Shown piece after piece: positions 12,464 through 13,356 of a DNA stretch of 13,356 nucleotides. This DNA comes from DASQLQ01 sp035629935. Lineage in GTDB: Bacteria > Actinomycetota > CADDZG01 > WHSQ01. The notes below the pieces were generated by a model that had not been told where the DNA came from, searched no databases, and was given only the letters and a program-made list of their open reading frames with translations. The first letter of the stretch is position 1; each line of letters opens with the position of its first letter. The translations under genes were made by a program, and so were the position numbers. Location: positions 1-13,356 of the forward strand of contig DASQLQ010000153.1 in NCBI GenBank assembly GCA_035629935.1, written 5' to 3'.

Positions 12464-13356
12464 ATGGAATTCCCCGAGGTCTTCTTCTCCCAAGAGGATC
12501 CCACCGACGAAGCGCAGGCGGCCGACGATCTCGCGGAGATCGTTGCAGAGCTGGGGATCGAGAGCCCCTTCGTACTCGCATCGCACCACGGCGAACGACT
12601 GGCCTCGAAACTGAGCGGACCCCGGGGACCCGAACGACCGACAAAGCCGGCGGATCAGAAGTGGGCTTCGGACCTCGGGTCGCGCGCTCATCGCTCGGGC
12701 GCGGACGCGATCGTCGCGATCGGCGGGGGGCGCGTCCTCGATATCGGCAAACTCGCCGCGGCCCGAGCCGGATTGCAGATCGTCGTGGCACCAACACAGT
12801 TGTCACACGACGGCATCTGCTCGCCGGTAGCAGTGGTGCCGAACGAGAACGGCCGGGCAGAGAGCATCGGGGCGATCGCACCCCGGGCAGCCTTCATGTC
12901 GCTGCCTACGTTGCTCGGTGCTCCGGCTCAATCCCTGGCAGCGGGCATCGGAGACCTCCTCGCCAACCCTCTCGCTCTGCGCGACTGGGCCTTGGCAACC
13001 GAGCACGGGTTGGAGAAGATCGATCAACGGGCTTGGGATCTTTCGGCCCAGTCTTTCGAACTCGTGGAGCCGATGCTCGACGCCGATCCGCAAGCCCTGG
13101 CCAAAGACCCGGCATTCCTCAAGGTGCTCGGCGATGCTCTCGTGCAGTCGGGGATGGCGATGATCTGTTCCGGCACCTCGCGTCCGGCCTCCGGTGGGGA
13201 ACACGAGATCTCACACGCTCTCGATGAATTGTTCGGGGGCCGCGCCCTGCATGGGGAGCAGGTTGCCTTCGGCTGCATCTTCTCGATCGCCCTGTACGGC
13301 GAGGAGGACCCGCAGCTGTTCCGCGGCCGGCTGCGCAGATTGGGCTTGCCGCAGGA
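12464..13356 (+). CDS. sn-Glycerol-1-phosphate dehydrogenase-like protein, 3' end outside the window
   Basis: The frame is open from ATG 12464 to the window edge (297 complete codons; no stop seen). It belongs to the iron-containing alcohol dehydrogenase / dehydroquinate synthase-like superfamily. The NAD(P)-binding motif is IGGGRVLDIGK (86-96). Metal ligands expected for the fold are present: D164 in AGIGD, H247 in GGEHEISH and H263 in LHGEQ. SRPASGGEH just before the second ligand and LSHDGICSPVA near residue 115 resemble archaeal EgsA and bacterial AraM glycerol-1-phosphate dehydrogenases more than glycerol dehydrogenase GldA. The family reduces dihydroxyacetone phosphate to sn-glycerol-1-phosphate. 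There is no clear Shine-Dalgarno; with an 11-bp gap, coupling to the nucleotidyltransferase is likely. Family is firm; the G1P assignment is a motif-based inference and a related polyol-phosphate substrate is possible. Confidence 0.88.
   Translation, partial: MEFPEVFFSQEDPTDEAQAADDLAEIVAELGIESPFVLASHHGERLASKLSGPRGPERPTKPADQKWASDLGSRAHRSGADAIVAIGGGRVLDIGKLAAARAGLQIVVAPTQLSHDGICSPVAVVPNENGRAESIGAIAPRAAFMSLPTLLGAPAQSLAAGIGDLLANPLALRDWALATEHGLEKIDQRAWDLSAQSFELVEPMLDADPQALAKDPAFLKVLGDALVQSGMAMICSGTSRPASGGEHEISHALDELFGGRALHGEQVAFGCIFSIALYGEEDPQLFRGRLRRLGLPQ

Noticed and set aside
12037..13227. About 396-codon plus-strand frame overlapping the nucleotidyltransferase and dehydrogenase
   Set aside because: It is an out-of-frame reading, Arg/Ser/Gly-rich, crossing the junction of two recognisable enzymes.
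1..13356. Mobile element, prophage, CRISPR array, tRNA or rRNA
   Set aside because: No transposase, integrase, terminal inverted repeats, regularly spaced repeats or recognisable RNA-gene sequence was found on either strand.

Overview
The window is about 13.4 kb of high-G+C bacterial chromosome. Several traits point to an uncultured or poorly studied Actinomycetota-like organism: frequent GTG starts (four of the nine genes whose starts can be read confidently), a luciferase-like F420-type oxidoreductase, a DUF4012 protein, a tandem-fused 3-hydroxyacyl-CoA dehydrogenase beside an ethylmalonyl-CoA mutase, and short or possibly leaderless 5' leaders. I see no rRNA, tRNA, CRISPR array, transposase or integrase. 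It reads as chromosomal backbone plus lineage-specific genes, not as a mobile element.

Layout. (A) 1-4458 is an acyl-CoA metabolism block. A double-domain 3-hydroxyacyl-CoA dehydrogenase (minus strand) diverges across only 46 bp from a B12-dependent mutase of the MeaA/ethylmalonyl-CoA mutase type (plus strand). The mutase overlaps by 4 bp (GTGA) a small three-helix membrane protein of unknown function. (B) 4606-5991, minus strand, is a stand-alone GHKL (Hsp90/MutL-type) ATPase with a C-terminal zinc-peptidase-like HExxH segment. This is the most unusual single protein in the window. (C) 6124-8657 is a compact plus-strand operon of three secreted proteins: an LVIVD-type beta-propeller and two tandem paralogues that each end in a CxxCW-containing region. 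A strong intrinsic terminator closes it at 8688-8717. (D) 8735-13356 is a second tight plus-strand operon: LLM-class oxidoreductase, DUF4012 membrane-anchored protein, MobA-like nucleotidyltransferase of the phosphocholine/inositol-phosphate cytidylyltransferase type, and a glycerol-1-phosphate dehydrogenase-like protein that runs off the end of the window.

How the genes may work together. The mutase and the hydroxyacyl-CoA dehydrogenase fit the ethylmalonyl-CoA pathway or related C4/C5 acyl-CoA conversion, although crotonyl-CoA carboxylase/reductase is not in view. The last two genes form a plausible pair: one makes sn-glycerol-1-phosphate or a related polyol phosphate and the other activates it as a CDP-type donor for an envelope lipid or polymer, with DUF4012 as an envelope partner. 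The secreted trio has no recognisable pathway and is a good candidate for an undescribed extracellular system. All assignments come from reading translated motifs by eye; no database search was run.
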